A stretch of 64,000 nt of DNA from Flavobacterium faecale (GCF_003076455.1 NZ_CP020918.1:1178001-1242000), one strand, 5' to 3'; positions 8,689 through 17,271 are shown, counted from the stretch's first letter. Numbers and translations: made by a program. The notes: generated by a model from the letters alone, not told the origin.

Positions 8689-9048
8689 ATGGCGGCACAT
8701 AATGAACTAGGTCGATTAGGAGAAGAAATGGCTGCAGATTTCTTAAAAGAGAACGGATATGTCATTTTGGACACCAATTGGCGTTTTCAAAAAGCCGAAA
8801 TTGACATTGTTTGTACCCAAAATAACCTCCTAGTTGTAGTAGAAGTTAAAACCAGAACTTCAGTCGAAATTGGTTTACCAATTGATGCAGTTAACAACAA
8901 GAAAATTAGACTACTTACACGGGCTATCGACGAATACGTATGCGCTAAAAATCTCGATGTTGAGGTGCGTTTTGATGTGATTTCAATTCATAAAGAAGGT
9001 AATTCCTTTGTGATAGAACACATTACGGACGCTTTTTATCATTTTTAA
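8689..9048 (+). CDS. YraN/UPF0102 family putative endonuclease-like protein
   Basis: This encodes 119 residues, the normal family size. The restriction-endonuclease-like core is visible: LGRLGEEMAADFLKENGY, then EIDIV and VVVEVKTRT, giving the Glu/Asp-x(n)-Glu-x-Lys pattern of PD-(D/E)xK nucleases. YraN proteins are widespread and probably act on branched DNA or in competence or repair, but no activity is firmly established. The gene begins 66 bp after the LD-carboxypeptidase gene on the same strand and may be read with it. Confidence 0.88.
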   Translation: MAAHNELGRLGEEMAADFLKENGYVILDTNWRFQKAEIDIVCTQNNLLVVVEVKTRTSVEIGLPIDAVNNKKIRLLTRAIDEYVCAKNLDVEVRFDVISIHKEGNSFVIEHITDAFYHF

Positions 9049-9070
9049 TTGAAAATTTATCGTGTTATAT

Positions 9071-9100
9071 TTGTAACAAATTGTTTTTTATTTATCTTTG
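9071..9100 (+). promoter_or_regulatory. flavobacterial-type promoter before the ACT-like gene
   Basis: TTG (9071-9073), 19 bp spacer, TATCTTTG (9093-9100) fits the Bacteroidetes TTG/TAnnTTTG promoter. It lies 67 bp upstream of the start at 9168. Confidence 0.5.
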
Positions 9101-9167
9101 CATAAGTTTTTAACACAAAGGGTAAAAAACAAACGCTAAAATCTAAGTATAAATACTTATATCAATT

Positions 9168-9824
9168 ATGAAAACTGTATCGTCAATCGTAGAGAATTAC
9201 ATCAAGACAAAGCCTTTTTTATTGAACGCTTTATCTCTAGGGATTATTAACTTGACTTCATTGTCTAGAAATATCATGTCTGAGTTAGAAAGTGAATTTG
9301 GTAAAGAAGTAAAACAAGGGGCAGTTGTTATGTCACTTAAACGATTAACAGAAGAGTTAGACTTCCGACTCAATCATAAGATTAACAAAGTAATTAAAAA
9401 TATTGGCGAAATCACCGTGCGTTCTGGCCTTACAGATTATGCTTTTGCAGTTTCTGATACCGTCTTAAATAAGCAAGCGGAATTAATCTCAGATATTAAT
9501 GCTTTTCCAGATGTTTTTTATACGTCGTCTAGAGGTGTTAATGAGATCAATATTGTTGTAAGCAGTACTGTTAATGCCTTGGTTGACAAACATTTTGTTA
9601 ACGAAAAACTGATTCAAAAACTAGATAATTTAGCCTCGATCACCGTAAAATTACCGAAAGAAAATATTGTAATTCCAGGAATTTATTATTTTATCTTTCA
9701 GCGTCTAGCTTGGGAAGGAATCATTATAAACGAAGTTATTTCGACCTCAAACGAATTTACAATTTTGGTTAGTGAAGAGCAAGTAGATGTTGCCTTCAAA
9801 GTAATCAAAGACTTGAAAACCTAG
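9168..9824 (+). CDS. ACT-domain-like protein of unknown function
   Basis: This encodes 218 residues. The N-terminus (about 1-70) is helical and includes a possible winged-helix part (NALSLGIINLTSLSRNIMSELESEFGKEVKQGAVVMSLKRLTEEL). The C-terminal half has the beta-alpha-beta pattern of ACT-type ligand-binding domains: SITVKLPKENIVIPGIYYFIFQRLAWEGIIINEVISTSNEFTILVSEEQVDVAFKVI, where 'PGIYYFIFQRLAWEGIIINEVI' matches the ACT 'pG...i...la..gini..i' rhythm. Homologues are sometimes named aspartate kinase from the ACT similarity, but no kinase domain is present here. An amino-acid-responsive regulator is the most reasonable guess. Confidence 0.65.
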   Translation: MKTVSSIVENYIKTKPFLLNALSLGIINLTSLSRNIMSELESEFGKEVKQGAVVMSLKRLTEELDFRLNHKINKVIKNIGEITVRSGLTDYAFAVSDTVLNKQAELISDINAFPDVFYTSSRGVNEINIVVSSTVNALVDKHFVNEKLIQKLDNLASITVKLPKENIVIPGIYYFIFQRLAWEGIIINEVISTSNEFTILVSEEQVDVAFKVIKDLKT

Positions 9825-9841
9825 ACAATATACGCTATACT

Positions 9842-9885
9842 AAAAACGGCTAGTTGATTCCCCAATCAAATAGCCGTTTTTTTAT
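9842..9885. terminator. bidirectional intrinsic terminator
   Basis: The arms AACGGCTAGTTGATT and AATCAAATAGCCGTT pair around CCCC with one mismatch, followed by a T run. It separates convergent genes ending at 9824 (+) and 9901 (-). Confidence 0.8.
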
Positions 9886-9900
9886 ACCTAAAAAATAGAT

Positions 9901-10857
9901 TTACTGTTGCTGAATATGCTGCTGACGTGCTTGCTCAATATATTCCAGTTGTTTTTTTACCTCTTCAGGAATTTCTTCCAACAAAACATCATTAAATTCT
10001 TCAAAATGTCTTCCGTCCTCGTAACCAATGGAAACAAAAACAGATAAGGACTGAATGGCAACCCCTTTAAAAGTTCCTTTTACAGGAGTACAATCACTAA
10101 AGTTTAAACCAACCGATAGTTTGACATGGTTGTCCATGGTCCAAATGTTATTGGTCGGGTCAATACCTAACCAGCCTTGGGTAGGCGAGTAAATTTCCAC
10201 CCAAGCATGCGTTGCACCTTCTCCACGTAGTCCTGCTTTATTGGGGCAAATGTAGCCGCTCACATAACGTGCGGGTATACCGATGGTGCGCATGAATTGT
10301 AACAAAACATGAGCAAAATCTTGACAAACTCCTTCTCTAGTGGCTAGGATTTCGTCCAGGGTAGTGTTTATTGTAGTGATTCCTTTTGAATACTTAAAGC
10401 GGTTATAGATGTAAGCACTACATTCTTGTGCCAGCGTAATAATCGATTTGTTGTCGATTCCGATTTCGTTTAAAATTTCATCGATTTTATTTTGTGCTGT
10501 TAGTACTTCAGGATACGAATATCGAAGCAATAAAATGCTTTTTTGTTTTTCTTTTTCTAAATCTTCAAGAGTATCATAATCGATTTCTGGTATTTTGAGT
10601 GAGTGATTCACACGTACTACCATTCTACTTTCGATTACCATTTCAGAATGGGTTTCGATCGTACTAAAATTTCCAACTCTATTTCCGAAATTATCAGTAG
10701 AAACAGCTACTTCGGGATTGTTGGTTATCAAGAGCTGAAATTGCAATACATCTTGGTTGGGAAAATTGTAAGGGTACAAACGAATTTCGTTAATACTCTC
10801 TTTTATAGGCCAAGTATATTGGTATTTGGTGATGTGTACGATTTTGAATACTGCCAT
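9901..10857 (-). CDS. transglutaminase-like protease of the ATP-grasp/alpha-E system
   Basis: This encodes 318 residues with an N-terminal bacterial transglutaminase beta domain (about 1-90, FKIVHITKYQYTWPIKESINEIRLYPY) and a core domain with the catalytic triad Cys178 (REGVCQDFAHV), His217 (GATHAWVEIY) and Asp233 (GIDPTNN). In other bacteria this protein, the alpha-E protein and the circularly permuted ATP-grasp protein form one operon proposed to make and process small peptides or peptide tags. Here its operon partners lie upstream on the same strand, but an IS30 element sits between, so expression may be cut off or driven from the element. Confidence 0.88.
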   Translation of the reverse strand: MAVFKIVHITKYQYTWPIKESINEIRLYPYNFPNQDVLQFQLLITNNPEVAVSTDNFGNRVGNFSTIETHSEMVIESRMVVRVNHSLKIPEIDYDTLEDLEKEKQKSILLLRYSYPEVLTAQNKIDEILNEIGIDNKSIITLAQECSAYIYNRFKYSKGITTINTTLDEILATREGVCQDFAHVLLQFMRTIGIPARYVSGYICPNKAGLRGEGATHAWVEIYSPTQGWLGIDPTNNIWTMDNHVKLSVGLNFSDCTPVKGTFKGVAIQSLSVFVSIGYEDGRHFEEFNDVLLEEIPEEVKKQLEYIEQARQQHIQQQ

Positions 10858-11902
10858 TTTTTAAGTGGGTGGATTCAATTAACAAATGCAACCTTATGCA
10901 CATTGTTTAAGTTTTTGCTCAAAAATTTCATTTGGACTTTTAAAACCAAATCTTTTTCTGGGTCTGTTATTTAATTTATTTGTTACTCTTAAAACCTCTT
11001 CTTCTGTTATTAAATCAAAGTTATATTTTTTTGGAAAATATTGTCTTACTAAACCATTTAAATTTTCATTAGCACCTCTTTCCCAACTACAATATGGGTT
11101 GGCAAAGAAGTATGAGATTTCTAATATTTCAGATACTTTTTTATGGTTAGCGAACTCTTTCCCATTATCAGATGTAATGGTGTGCAAAATGGGCTTCCAA
11201 TCCATTAATAATTCAATTAATTTCTCCTGAATTTCTTGTGATTCCTTACTGTTTATTTTAGCCATTTTAAGCACACCTGATGCTCTGTCATTTATTGTTA
11301 ACAAAGCTCCTTTGTGATTTTACCTATTACCAAATCAATTTCTAAATCCCCAATTCTTTGCTTTTCTTCTACAACCAACGGCCTGTTTTCAATACCAACT
11401 CTATCTTTAATAATACCTCTTGAGCCTTTTAAAGCCCCTCTTTTAGCATATCGCTTTCCTTTTGTGCGTAGGTGCTTATAATGTTGTCCGCCTTTCTTTT
11501 TGTCGCTCCAAATGAATTGATAAATTGTTTCAATCGAAACACATTCAAAGTTTTTATCACTGCAATATCCTACTATTTGTTCAGGACTGAAATCTTCTTC
11601 TAAAAGATGAATAACACGTGCTTTTATCTGTTCAGTAAAGCGTATTTTCTTAGCTTTTTCATGCTGTCGAATACTGGCCTTACTTTGGGCTAATTTAGCT
11701 TTATAAACATTATTTCTTTGATCGGAATTTCTGGATAGCTCTCTTGAAATTACAGATTTATCTCTACCTATAAACCCTCCAATTTTACTCATTGAAAATC
11801 CTTGTGAACGAAGTGTAGCAATTTCGTATCTTTGTTCAATCGTTAAATGTGACATCTTTTTTTTGTGCTTAGTAACCCAAAAATAAGAGAAATTTTTTTC
11901 GT
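10858..11902 (-). mobile_element. IS30-family insertion sequence (approximate extent)
   Basis: The element lies somewhere within the space between the transglutaminase start (10857) and the palindrome at 11903. The transposase fills nearly all of it, so the element is about 1.0 kb, a normal IS30 size. I could not find convincing terminal inverted repeats or a target duplication by eye, so the bounds are outer limits. Confidence 0.6.
10894..11855 (-). pseudogene. IS30-family transposase, frameshifted
   Basis: Two overlapping frames together make a complete IS30 transposase of about 320 residues. The upstream frame (11298-11855) has the N-terminal helix-turn-helix (MSHLTIEQRYEIATLRSQGFSMSKIGGFIGRDKSVISREL) and the first catalytic Asp in GDLEIDLVIG. 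The downstream frame (10894-11304) has the second Asp in TITSDNGKEF and the Glu in CSWERGANENLNG. They would join without a gap if the T run at 11318-11321 had five bases instead of four, giving GKNHKGALLTINDRA across the junction. The run is too short and wrongly phased for ordinary programmed -1 slippage, so this is a point deletion or a sequencing error. DDE residues are otherwise intact. The terminal repeats could not be fixed with confidence. Confidence 0.88.
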
Positions 11903-11954
11903 AGCCTACTGATAAGTCTTGAAGATCTAGATCTTCAAGACTTATCAGTAGGCT
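11903..11954. repeat. 52-bp perfect palindrome
   Basis: Positions 11903-11928 and 11929-11954 are exact reverse complements (26 bp arms, no loop), centred on AGATCT|AGATCT. It abuts the stop codon of the alpha-E gene (11955-11957, minus strand) and the IS30 side. On the minus strand it is not followed by a good T tract. It could still stop or pause transcription entering the insertion sequence. Confidence 0.9.
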
Positions 11955-12950
11955 TTATTTAAACAAATAAGGAGTGTTGCATTTATCACTTGAATCTAAG
12001 GTGTAAGAAAAGAATAATTTCGAAAAATCAGCTGAAAAAATATACAATTGAGAAATAGTATCCTCAAGAAGGCTCTCTAGTTGTTCGTTGGTCATGTGGT
12101 GATAATCTGTAAATTCGACAGCACTTTTTAACCTTCCAAAATGGTTTCGCATGGTTCTAGCTTCGCTTAGGTGATTGTCTTTAAACAAACTATTTAAGTG
12201 AATTTCGATTAAACCTAGAGTGTAAATCAGGGAGTGAGCAAAATCCTTATTAAAGATTACTTGCTGAACAACCTTTCGATTATGAGGAATATTGCTATAA
12301 CTCTTCATGTATAATTCGTATCCCGACAAGGATAACAACAGTTTACGCCAATACAGTAAATCTTCGGTTCCATCAAGATCAAATGCAATTGGTCTGTAAT
12401 ACGCTTGTGTAAATGTCAAGGTTTGTAAACAGCGCTCAAGGTTTTTTCCAAGACTTGAAAAATTCCATCCAATACCACGTGGCATAGTAACATGTATGAT
12501 TCCGTTATACATCAAAAAATCCTTATTCATTTTTGATAAAATTTCCATTGCTTCTGCAGTTTCAAGTCTGTCTGGCAATTCGCAATCATTAATATAATGG
12601 TACATCGAGTTGATGTGTTCCCATAATTCTTTGGTGATTTTATCTTGTGCACCTCGAGCATTCTCGCGGGATCTTGTGATGAGGCTTTTTACTGAATTGT
12701 TATTGTTTGCATCGCAAATGATGTATTTAAGAACATAGTTACTATCAAATTGAACTTTTTCAATTTCTTCAGCAGACAAGTCGGTGTAATATTGTAAAAG
12801 GGGTTTGTAGCCTTGATAGTCATTGGTTTCTTGGTCAAAAGACATGTTGTACAACGTATTCAGGGTGAGTAACATTCCGTGAGTACGTTCCATATATCTA
12901 CTAAGCCAATAGATTCCATCTGCCACGCGGCTAAGCATATTTACTTCCAT
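11955..12950 (-). CDS. alpha-E domain protein
   Basis: This encodes 331 residues with the family's opening LSRVADGIYWLSRYMERT and a fully alpha-helical body (HxxxxxR and ExAxxMR patterns, LSEARTMRNHFGRLKSAVEF near the C-terminus). Alpha-E proteins always travel with a circularly permuted ATP-grasp protein, present here 37 bp upstream, and usually with a transglutaminase-like protease. They are predicted partners of a peptide-ligase system. A second ATG at 12938 gives the commoner N-terminus MLSRVAD and has GGAAG 5 bp before it, so it may be the true start. The C-terminus looks complete and stops next to the palindrome. Confidence 0.85.
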   Translation of the reverse strand: MEVNMLSRVADGIYWLSRYMERTHGMLLTLNTLYNMSFDQETNDYQGYKPLLQYYTDLSAEEIEKVQFDSNYVLKYIICDANNNNSVKSLITRSRENARGAQDKITKELWEHINSMYHYINDCELPDRLETAEAMEILSKMNKDFLMYNGIIHVTMPRGIGWNFSSLGKNLERCLQTLTFTQAYYRPIAFDLDGTEDLLYWRKLLLSLSGYELYMKSYSNIPHNRKVVQQVIFNKDFAHSLIYTLGLIEIHLNSLFKDNHLSEARTMRNHFGRLKSAVEFTDYHHMTNEQLESLLEDTISQLYIFSADFSKLFFSYTLDSSDKCNTPYLFK

Positions 12951-12987
12951 AATTATATTGTTTAGTTTTTTAGTGCTTCTTTACTAG

Positions 12988-14424
12988 TTATTTCATAATC
13001 CAGGTATCCTTACTTCCTCCACCTTGCGATGAATTAACGACCAAAGAACCTTCGGTCAAGGCGACGCGTGTGAGTCCGCCAGGTACGATTTCGATACCTT
13101 TGGGACCGCATAATGCATAGGGGCGCAAATCTACGTGACGTAGTTTGAGTTCGCCATCTATAAAACAAGGAACAGTGCTAAGTTGTATAATAGGTTGTGC
13201 GATAAAGTTTCTTGGATTGGCGGCTATTGCAATCTTTGCGGTATCCAATTCTTCTTGGGTCGCTTTATTTCCCATTACCATTCCGTAACCACCACTTTGA
13301 TTGGTTTCCTTGATTACCATATTCTCCATGTTAGCAAAAACGTGTTCGCGTTCGTCTTTGTTTTCCATTTGATACGTTGGTACATTTTTTAAAATGGGTT
13401 CCTCGTTCATGTAATATTTAATCATGTCGGGTACATAAGCATACACTGCTTTGTCATCGGCAACTCCGTTCCCTACGGCATTAACTAAGGCTACGTTCCC
13501 TAGTTTGTAAGCACTTATTAATCCAGGAACACCAAGAGTACTATCTGGTTTGAAGACTAATGGATCTAGATATTCATCATCCAATCGTCTGTATATTACG
13601 TCTACTTGTTGTAGTCCAGATGTAGTTTTCATGTAGACTTTATTATTGTTTACAATAAGGTCTCGGCCTTCTACAAGAGGTACTCCCATTTGTCTGGCAA
13701 GAAAAGTATGTTCGTAATAAGCAGAATTGTAAACTCCTGGCGTAAGCAACACAACATTTGGGTTGGGAATTGCTCTGGGTGATAATGAAATGAGGATGTT
13801 ATGAAAAATCATCGGATAATTGGCAACCATGCTCACATTGTTGCTTTTGAACATTTCGGGGAAAACTCTTTTTGTGATTTCTCTGTTTTCAAGCATATAG
13901 CTCACACCACTAGGACACCTAAGGTTATCTTCAAGCACATAAAACTCTCCCTCAGCACCACGTATAAGGTCAATACCTGCAATGTGTACATGGATGTTAT
14001 GAGGCAGTTTGATACCATGAACTTCTGGAAGATAATGGGGGCAAGATGCTATCAAGGCAGCTGGGACAATACCGTCTTTAATAATATTTTGGTCATTATA
14101 AACGTCTTCCAAAAACAAATTTAGAGCCTTCAATCGTTGTGCAATACCTGTTTCTATTTCTAACCAGTCTTTTTGAGTAATAATTCTGGGTATAATATCA
14201 AATGGGAAAATTCGCTCAATCCCCTCGTTGTCATCACTGTAAACGGTAAAGGTGATTCCTTGGTTCATGAAAATATCCGAAGCTTGCTTTTGCTTTTGAT
14301 TTAGTTTAGCGAGATTTAAACTTTCTAATGTTTGCAGTACTTGACGATACGGTTCCCTCACTCCATCTTTAGAAAACATCTCATCCCATCCTTTAGGGTT
14401 TAATTCTGGTGTTAATTTTATCAT
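12988..14424 (-). CDS. circularly permuted type 2 ATP-grasp protein
   Basis: This encodes 478 residues, normal for the DUF404/DUF407 family. Typical segments are the N-terminal helix region, PFDIIPRIITQKDWLEIETGIAQR, HIAGIDLIRGAEGEFYVLEDNLRCPSGVSYMLENR (an ATP-grasp-like catalytic segment with Glu-Asp-Asn), and the C-terminal NMVIKETNQSGGYGMVMG, FIAQPIIQLSTVPCF and RHVDLRPYALCG. ATP-grasp enzymes form amide bonds through acyl-phosphate intermediates; this family is thought to be a peptide ligase. It is the first gene of the operon with the alpha-E gene. Cytoplasmic. Confidence 0.9.
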   Translation of the reverse strand: MIKLTPELNPKGWDEMFSKDGVREPYRQVLQTLESLNLAKLNQKQKQASDIFMNQGITFTVYSDDNEGIERIFPFDIIPRIITQKDWLEIETGIAQRLKALNLFLEDVYNDQNIIKDGIVPAALIASCPHYLPEVHGIKLPHNIHVHIAGIDLIRGAEGEFYVLEDNLRCPSGVSYMLENREITKRVFPEMFKSNNVSMVANYPMIFHNILISLSPRAIPNPNVVLLTPGVYNSAYYEHTFLARQMGVPLVEGRDLIVNNNKVYMKTTSGLQQVDVIYRRLDDEYLDPLVFKPDSTLGVPGLISAYKLGNVALVNAVGNGVADDKAVYAYVPDMIKYYMNEEPILKNVPTYQMENKDEREHVFANMENMVIKETNQSGGYGMVMGNKATQEELDTAKIAIAANPRNFIAQPIIQLSTVPCFIDGELKLRHVDLRPYALCGPKGIEIVPGGLTRVALTEGSLVVNSSQGGGSKDTWIMK

Positions 14425-14776
14425 TCCCGGTATTATTAAAAGTTTAATAAATAGTTACTATTTGTTGTTAAGTTGCAGTCTATGGACTAAAATAGGTAAT
14501 TATATCTTCAAAAAACATCATTTTATTGTATTATTGTCAAAGCTTTTAAGATTAATATGCTTTTGATTATTATTATAGTTTTTTTTATCGAATAGTATTT
14601 TTCTCCTCTGCTTTTTTAAAAAATCAGCAGTGCATATTTTTGTAGAAATCAGTAAAATCACAAATAATTGGTTAACCAGTTAACTGAAATGAGTGATTTA
14701 TTTGGTATATTTGCTAAAGTCGATTGCTACAGCGTAGTGATTCTTTCTTTTCTTTTCGAAATAAAAAAAAATAATT
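14425..14776. other. divergent intergenic region with operator
   Basis: This is 352 bp between the minus-strand ATP-grasp gene and the plus-strand dehydrogenase gene. It is AT-rich, with no gene seen. It holds the palindrome at 14666-14681 and a likely -7 element TATATTTG at 14706-14713, 64 bp before the start at 14777. The palindrome lies about where the -33 region of that promoter would be. Confidence 0.5.
14666..14681. promoter_or_regulatory. 16-bp palindromic operator, site 1 (KGSADH-like gene)
   Basis: AATTGGTTAACCAGTT matches the sites at 17272-17287 and 61492-61507. The TGGT-NN-ACCA core is the pattern bound by FadR-subfamily GntR regulators. It sits about 110 bp before the dehydrogenase start, at the -33 side of its likely promoter. 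Confidence 0.65.
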
Positions 14777-16324
14777 ATGAGTGAATTTTCAACGTTTTAT
14801 GCTTTTAATCCCGCTACCAACGAACCACTAGAAGGTGCGTTTTCGACCACTACAAATGCAGAGTTAGAAACCGTAGTGCAGCAAGCGGTAACAGCTTTTG
14901 ATAATTATAGAAAGAAAGATAAAAATCAAATAGCCGATTTTTTAGAACAAGTTGGAAAAGAAATAATAAACCTAGGAGATGATTTGCTTACCCGCTGTCA
15001 TCTTGAAACCGCTTTACCTATGGCGCGCTTGCAAGGGGAGCGTGGAAGAACAGTTGGGCAGTTGCAATTGTTTGCCAATTTTGTGCGCGAAGGTTCATGG
15101 GTTGAAGCCAAAATTGACACGGCACAGCCAGATAGGAGTCCGATGCCAAAGTCGGATATCCGTCAAATGTTGGTGCCCTTAGGACCTGTTGCCGTATTTG
15201 GTGCAAGTAATTTTCCGTTGGCTTTTAGTGTAGCTGGTGGCGATACAGCATCGGCATTGGCTTCGGGTTGCCCTGTAATTTTCAAGGCACATCCAGCACA
15301 TCCTGGCACTTCAGCTTTGGTGGCTGCTGCTTTCGAAAAAGCAATCGAAATTTGTGGTATGCCAAAAGGAACCTTTAGTATGGTTCAAGGAAACACCAAT
15401 GCCTTAGGCGGTGCACTAGTTTCTCATCCTTCGATAAAAGCAGTTGGATTTACGGGTTCGTTTGCAGGAGGAAAAGCGCTCTTTGATTTGGCTAATGCAA
15501 GACCAGAGCCGATTCCTGTTTTTGCAGAAATGGGTAGTACTAATCCCTTATTTGTTTTACCAGAAATTCTAAAAGAAAAAGCAACAGCAATAGCAGCAGG
15601 TATGGCTACCTCTATTGCACAAGGTGTGGGTCAATTTTGTACCAATCCAGGTTTGGCTTTTATTCAAAAATCGGATCAAGCAGAGGTTTTTTCTCAGCAA
15701 TTAATACAAAACATATCTCAAACCCCAGCCGGAATTATGTTGACAGCCGGAATAGGGAAAGCCTATCGAGAAACTATTTCCATTACGCAAGAAATTGATA
15801 ATGTGGCTACAATGGCAACAGGTGAGAGTAGTGATGCTGCCAATGCAGGAGTTGCAAAAGTGTTCAAAGCTTCGGTTGCGACCTATTTTAAAACGCCACA
15901 ATTGGCTGAGGAGAATTTTGGCCCTTCACAGGTTTTAATTGAAGCCGATACTAAAGAAGAACTATTGCTAGCGGCGCAAAATTTACAAGGTCATTTAACG
16001 GCAACCGTTCATGGAACGGCAGCCGATTTAGAAAATTACAAAGAATTATTACAAATATTAGAATTAAAGGTAGGGCGAATAGTAATCAATGGTTATCCTA
16101 CAGGCGTTGAGGTATGTCACGCAATGGTACATGGTGGACCATATCCTGCAACCACAGCGCCGCATTCAACCTCGGTAGGTACACAAGCAATCAAACGATT
16201 TGTGCGTCCGGTTTGCTATCAAGATTATCCGGCGTTTTTATTACCTGATGCTTTAAAAGATGAGAACCCTTTTGGAATCATGCGTTTTGTTGACGGTATG
16301 TATTCAACCGCTTCCATCGTGTAG
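14777..16324 (+). CDS. NADP-type aldehyde dehydrogenase, alpha-ketoglutarate semialdehyde dehydrogenase-like
   Basis: This encodes 515 residues. Catalytic Glu251 lies in FAEMGSTNPLFV and nucleophile Cys288 in GQFCTNPG; the nucleotide-binding region includes GPVAVFGASNFPLAF and VGFTGSFAGGKAL. The segments EMGSTNPLF, GVGQFCTNPGL and NGYPTGVEVCHAMVHGGPYPATT are characteristic of 2,5-dioxopentanoate (alpha-ketoglutarate semialdehyde) dehydrogenases, which make 2-oxoglutarate at the end of oxidative sugar-acid and hydroxyproline pathways. Cytoplasmic. The same operator as at the PL6 lyases lies upstream, which suggests a role in alginate/uronate use; the exact substrate is inferred only. A terminator follows at 16344. 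Confidence 0.85.
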   Translation: MSEFSTFYAFNPATNEPLEGAFSTTTNAELETVVQQAVTAFDNYRKKDKNQIADFLEQVGKEIINLGDDLLTRCHLETALPMARLQGERGRTVGQLQLFANFVREGSWVEAKIDTAQPDRSPMPKSDIRQMLVPLGPVAVFGASNFPLAFSVAGGDTASALASGCPVIFKAHPAHPGTSALVAAAFEKAIEICGMPKGTFSMVQGNTNALGGALVSHPSIKAVGFTGSFAGGKALFDLANARPEPIPVFAEMGSTNPLFVLPEILKEKATAIAAGMATSIAQGVGQFCTNPGLAFIQKSDQAEVFSQQLIQNISQTPAGIMLTAGIGKAYRETISITQEIDNVATMATGESSDAANAGVAKVFKASVATYFKTPQLAEENFGPSQVLIEADTKEELLLAAQNLQGHLTATVHGTAADLENYKELLQILELKVGRIVINGYPTGVEVCHAMVHGGPYPATTAPHSTSVGTQAIKRFVRPVCYQDYPAFLLPDALKDENPFGIMRFVDGMYSTASIV

Positions 16325-16343
16325 TAATTGCAAATAAATAATA

Positions 16344-16415
16344 AAGCCACCAATTAACTATAATTGTTCCGAGTATATGGAAACGATTATTGTTAATTGG
16401 GGGCTCTTTTTTTTA
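16344..16415 (+). terminator. intrinsic terminator after the dehydrogenase gene
   Basis: Arms AAGCCACCAATTAAC (16344-16358) and GTTAATTGGGGGCTC (16392-16406) pair with one interior mismatch, and a run of T follows. The 33-nt loop is long. Confidence 0.65.
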
Positions 16416-16487
16416 TAATAGCCCAATTAAAGCGAGAGATCGCTTTTTAAGGCTAATGGACTTACATTGGTTCAGGAAAGAAGTTTA

Positions 16488-17207
16488 CTATTTGGTTTGC
16501 TTTGATTTCCATTCTTCATAGTCAAACAATGTTTGCTCATGTGTTGCGGGATACAATCCTATGATGGGCCTTCCCTCAGCTACTTTTTCTAAAACAAAAT
16601 TTTCAAACATCGTCATTTCCATGCATTCGGCAGCAACTTCGTCTACAATATGAGCAGGAATCACCATGACACCATCATCATCACCAACAAGAACATCACC
16701 CGGAAAAACAGCTACGTCTCCACAGGCTATTGGAATATTAATGTCTAAAGCCTCATGTAATGTGAGGTTGGTGGGTGCAGAGGGGCGACTGTGATATGCC
16801 GAAAAAGGTAAGTTGGCAATAGAAGCCGAATCTCTAAAACCACCATCAGTTACAATTCCGGCTGCTCCTCTAACCATCAATCGTGAGACTAATATGTCTC
16901 CTGCAGATGCTGCGCGGGCATCTTTGCGACTGTCAATTACAAGCACACTTCCTTCTGGACAGGTTTCTACCGCTACACGTTGCGGGTGATCTGCATTTCT
17001 AAAAACAGTGATTGGATTACGATCCTCACGAGCAGGTATGTATCGTAACGTGAATGCTTCGCCCACCATTGTTGGTTTTCCCAATTGCAAAGGCTTAACA
17101 TCTTGTATAAATTGATTTTTAAATCCTTTTTTATAAAGACATGTAGCGATAGTTGGGGTACTTATAGTTTTTAATTTTTCTCTTGTTTCAGTAGAAAGTT
17201 TTGTCAT
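16488..17207 (-). CDS. RraA-like protein, putative 4-hydroxy-4-methyl-2-oxoglutarate-type aldolase
   Basis: This encodes 239 residues of the RraA / HMG-CHA aldolase fold. The aldolase motif is intact: VTDGGFRD supplies the Arg-Asp pair needed for pyruvate enolate chemistry, and VGDDDGVMVIP the Asp-rich metal site. True RNase E regulators (RraA) share the fold, but Bacteroidetes homologues in catabolic loci are more likely aldolases that cleave 4-hydroxy-2-oxo acids to pyruvate plus a 2-oxo acid. It is divergent from the PL6 lyase gene, with one operator between them, so both may be induced together. The real substrate is unknown. Confidence 0.8.
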   Translation of the reverse strand: MTKLSTETREKLKTISTPTIATCLYKKGFKNQFIQDVKPLQLGKPTMVGEAFTLRYIPAREDRNPITVFRNADHPQRVAVETCPEGSVLVIDSRKDARAASAGDILVSRLMVRGAAGIVTDGGFRDSASIANLPFSAYHSRPSAPTNLTLHEALDINIPIACGDVAVFPGDVLVGDDDGVMVIPAHIVDEVAAECMEMTMFENFVLEKVAEGRPIIGLYPATHEQTLFDYEEWKSKQTK

Positions 17208-17271
17208 TTTATATTTTTTTAGAAAGAAATCGTATTGTAATCAATAAATTATGCATATATTTGGAAACCCA

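Noticed and set aside
10603..11230. Two overlapping plus-strand open frames
   Set aside because: They are antisense to the transglutaminase and IS30 transposase genes, whose protein matches are clear.
11298..11321. Programmed -1 frameshift for the IS30 transposase
   Set aside because: The run is only AAAA in GGT AAA ATC, and a -1 slip would put tRNA-Lys on TAA; no X-XXY-YYZ heptamer or downstream pseudoknot is evident.
16488..17207. True RNase E activity regulator RraA
   Set aside because: The aldolase Arg-Asp pair is intact and the gene sits in a catabolic, operator-controlled region, so an aldolase role is likelier.
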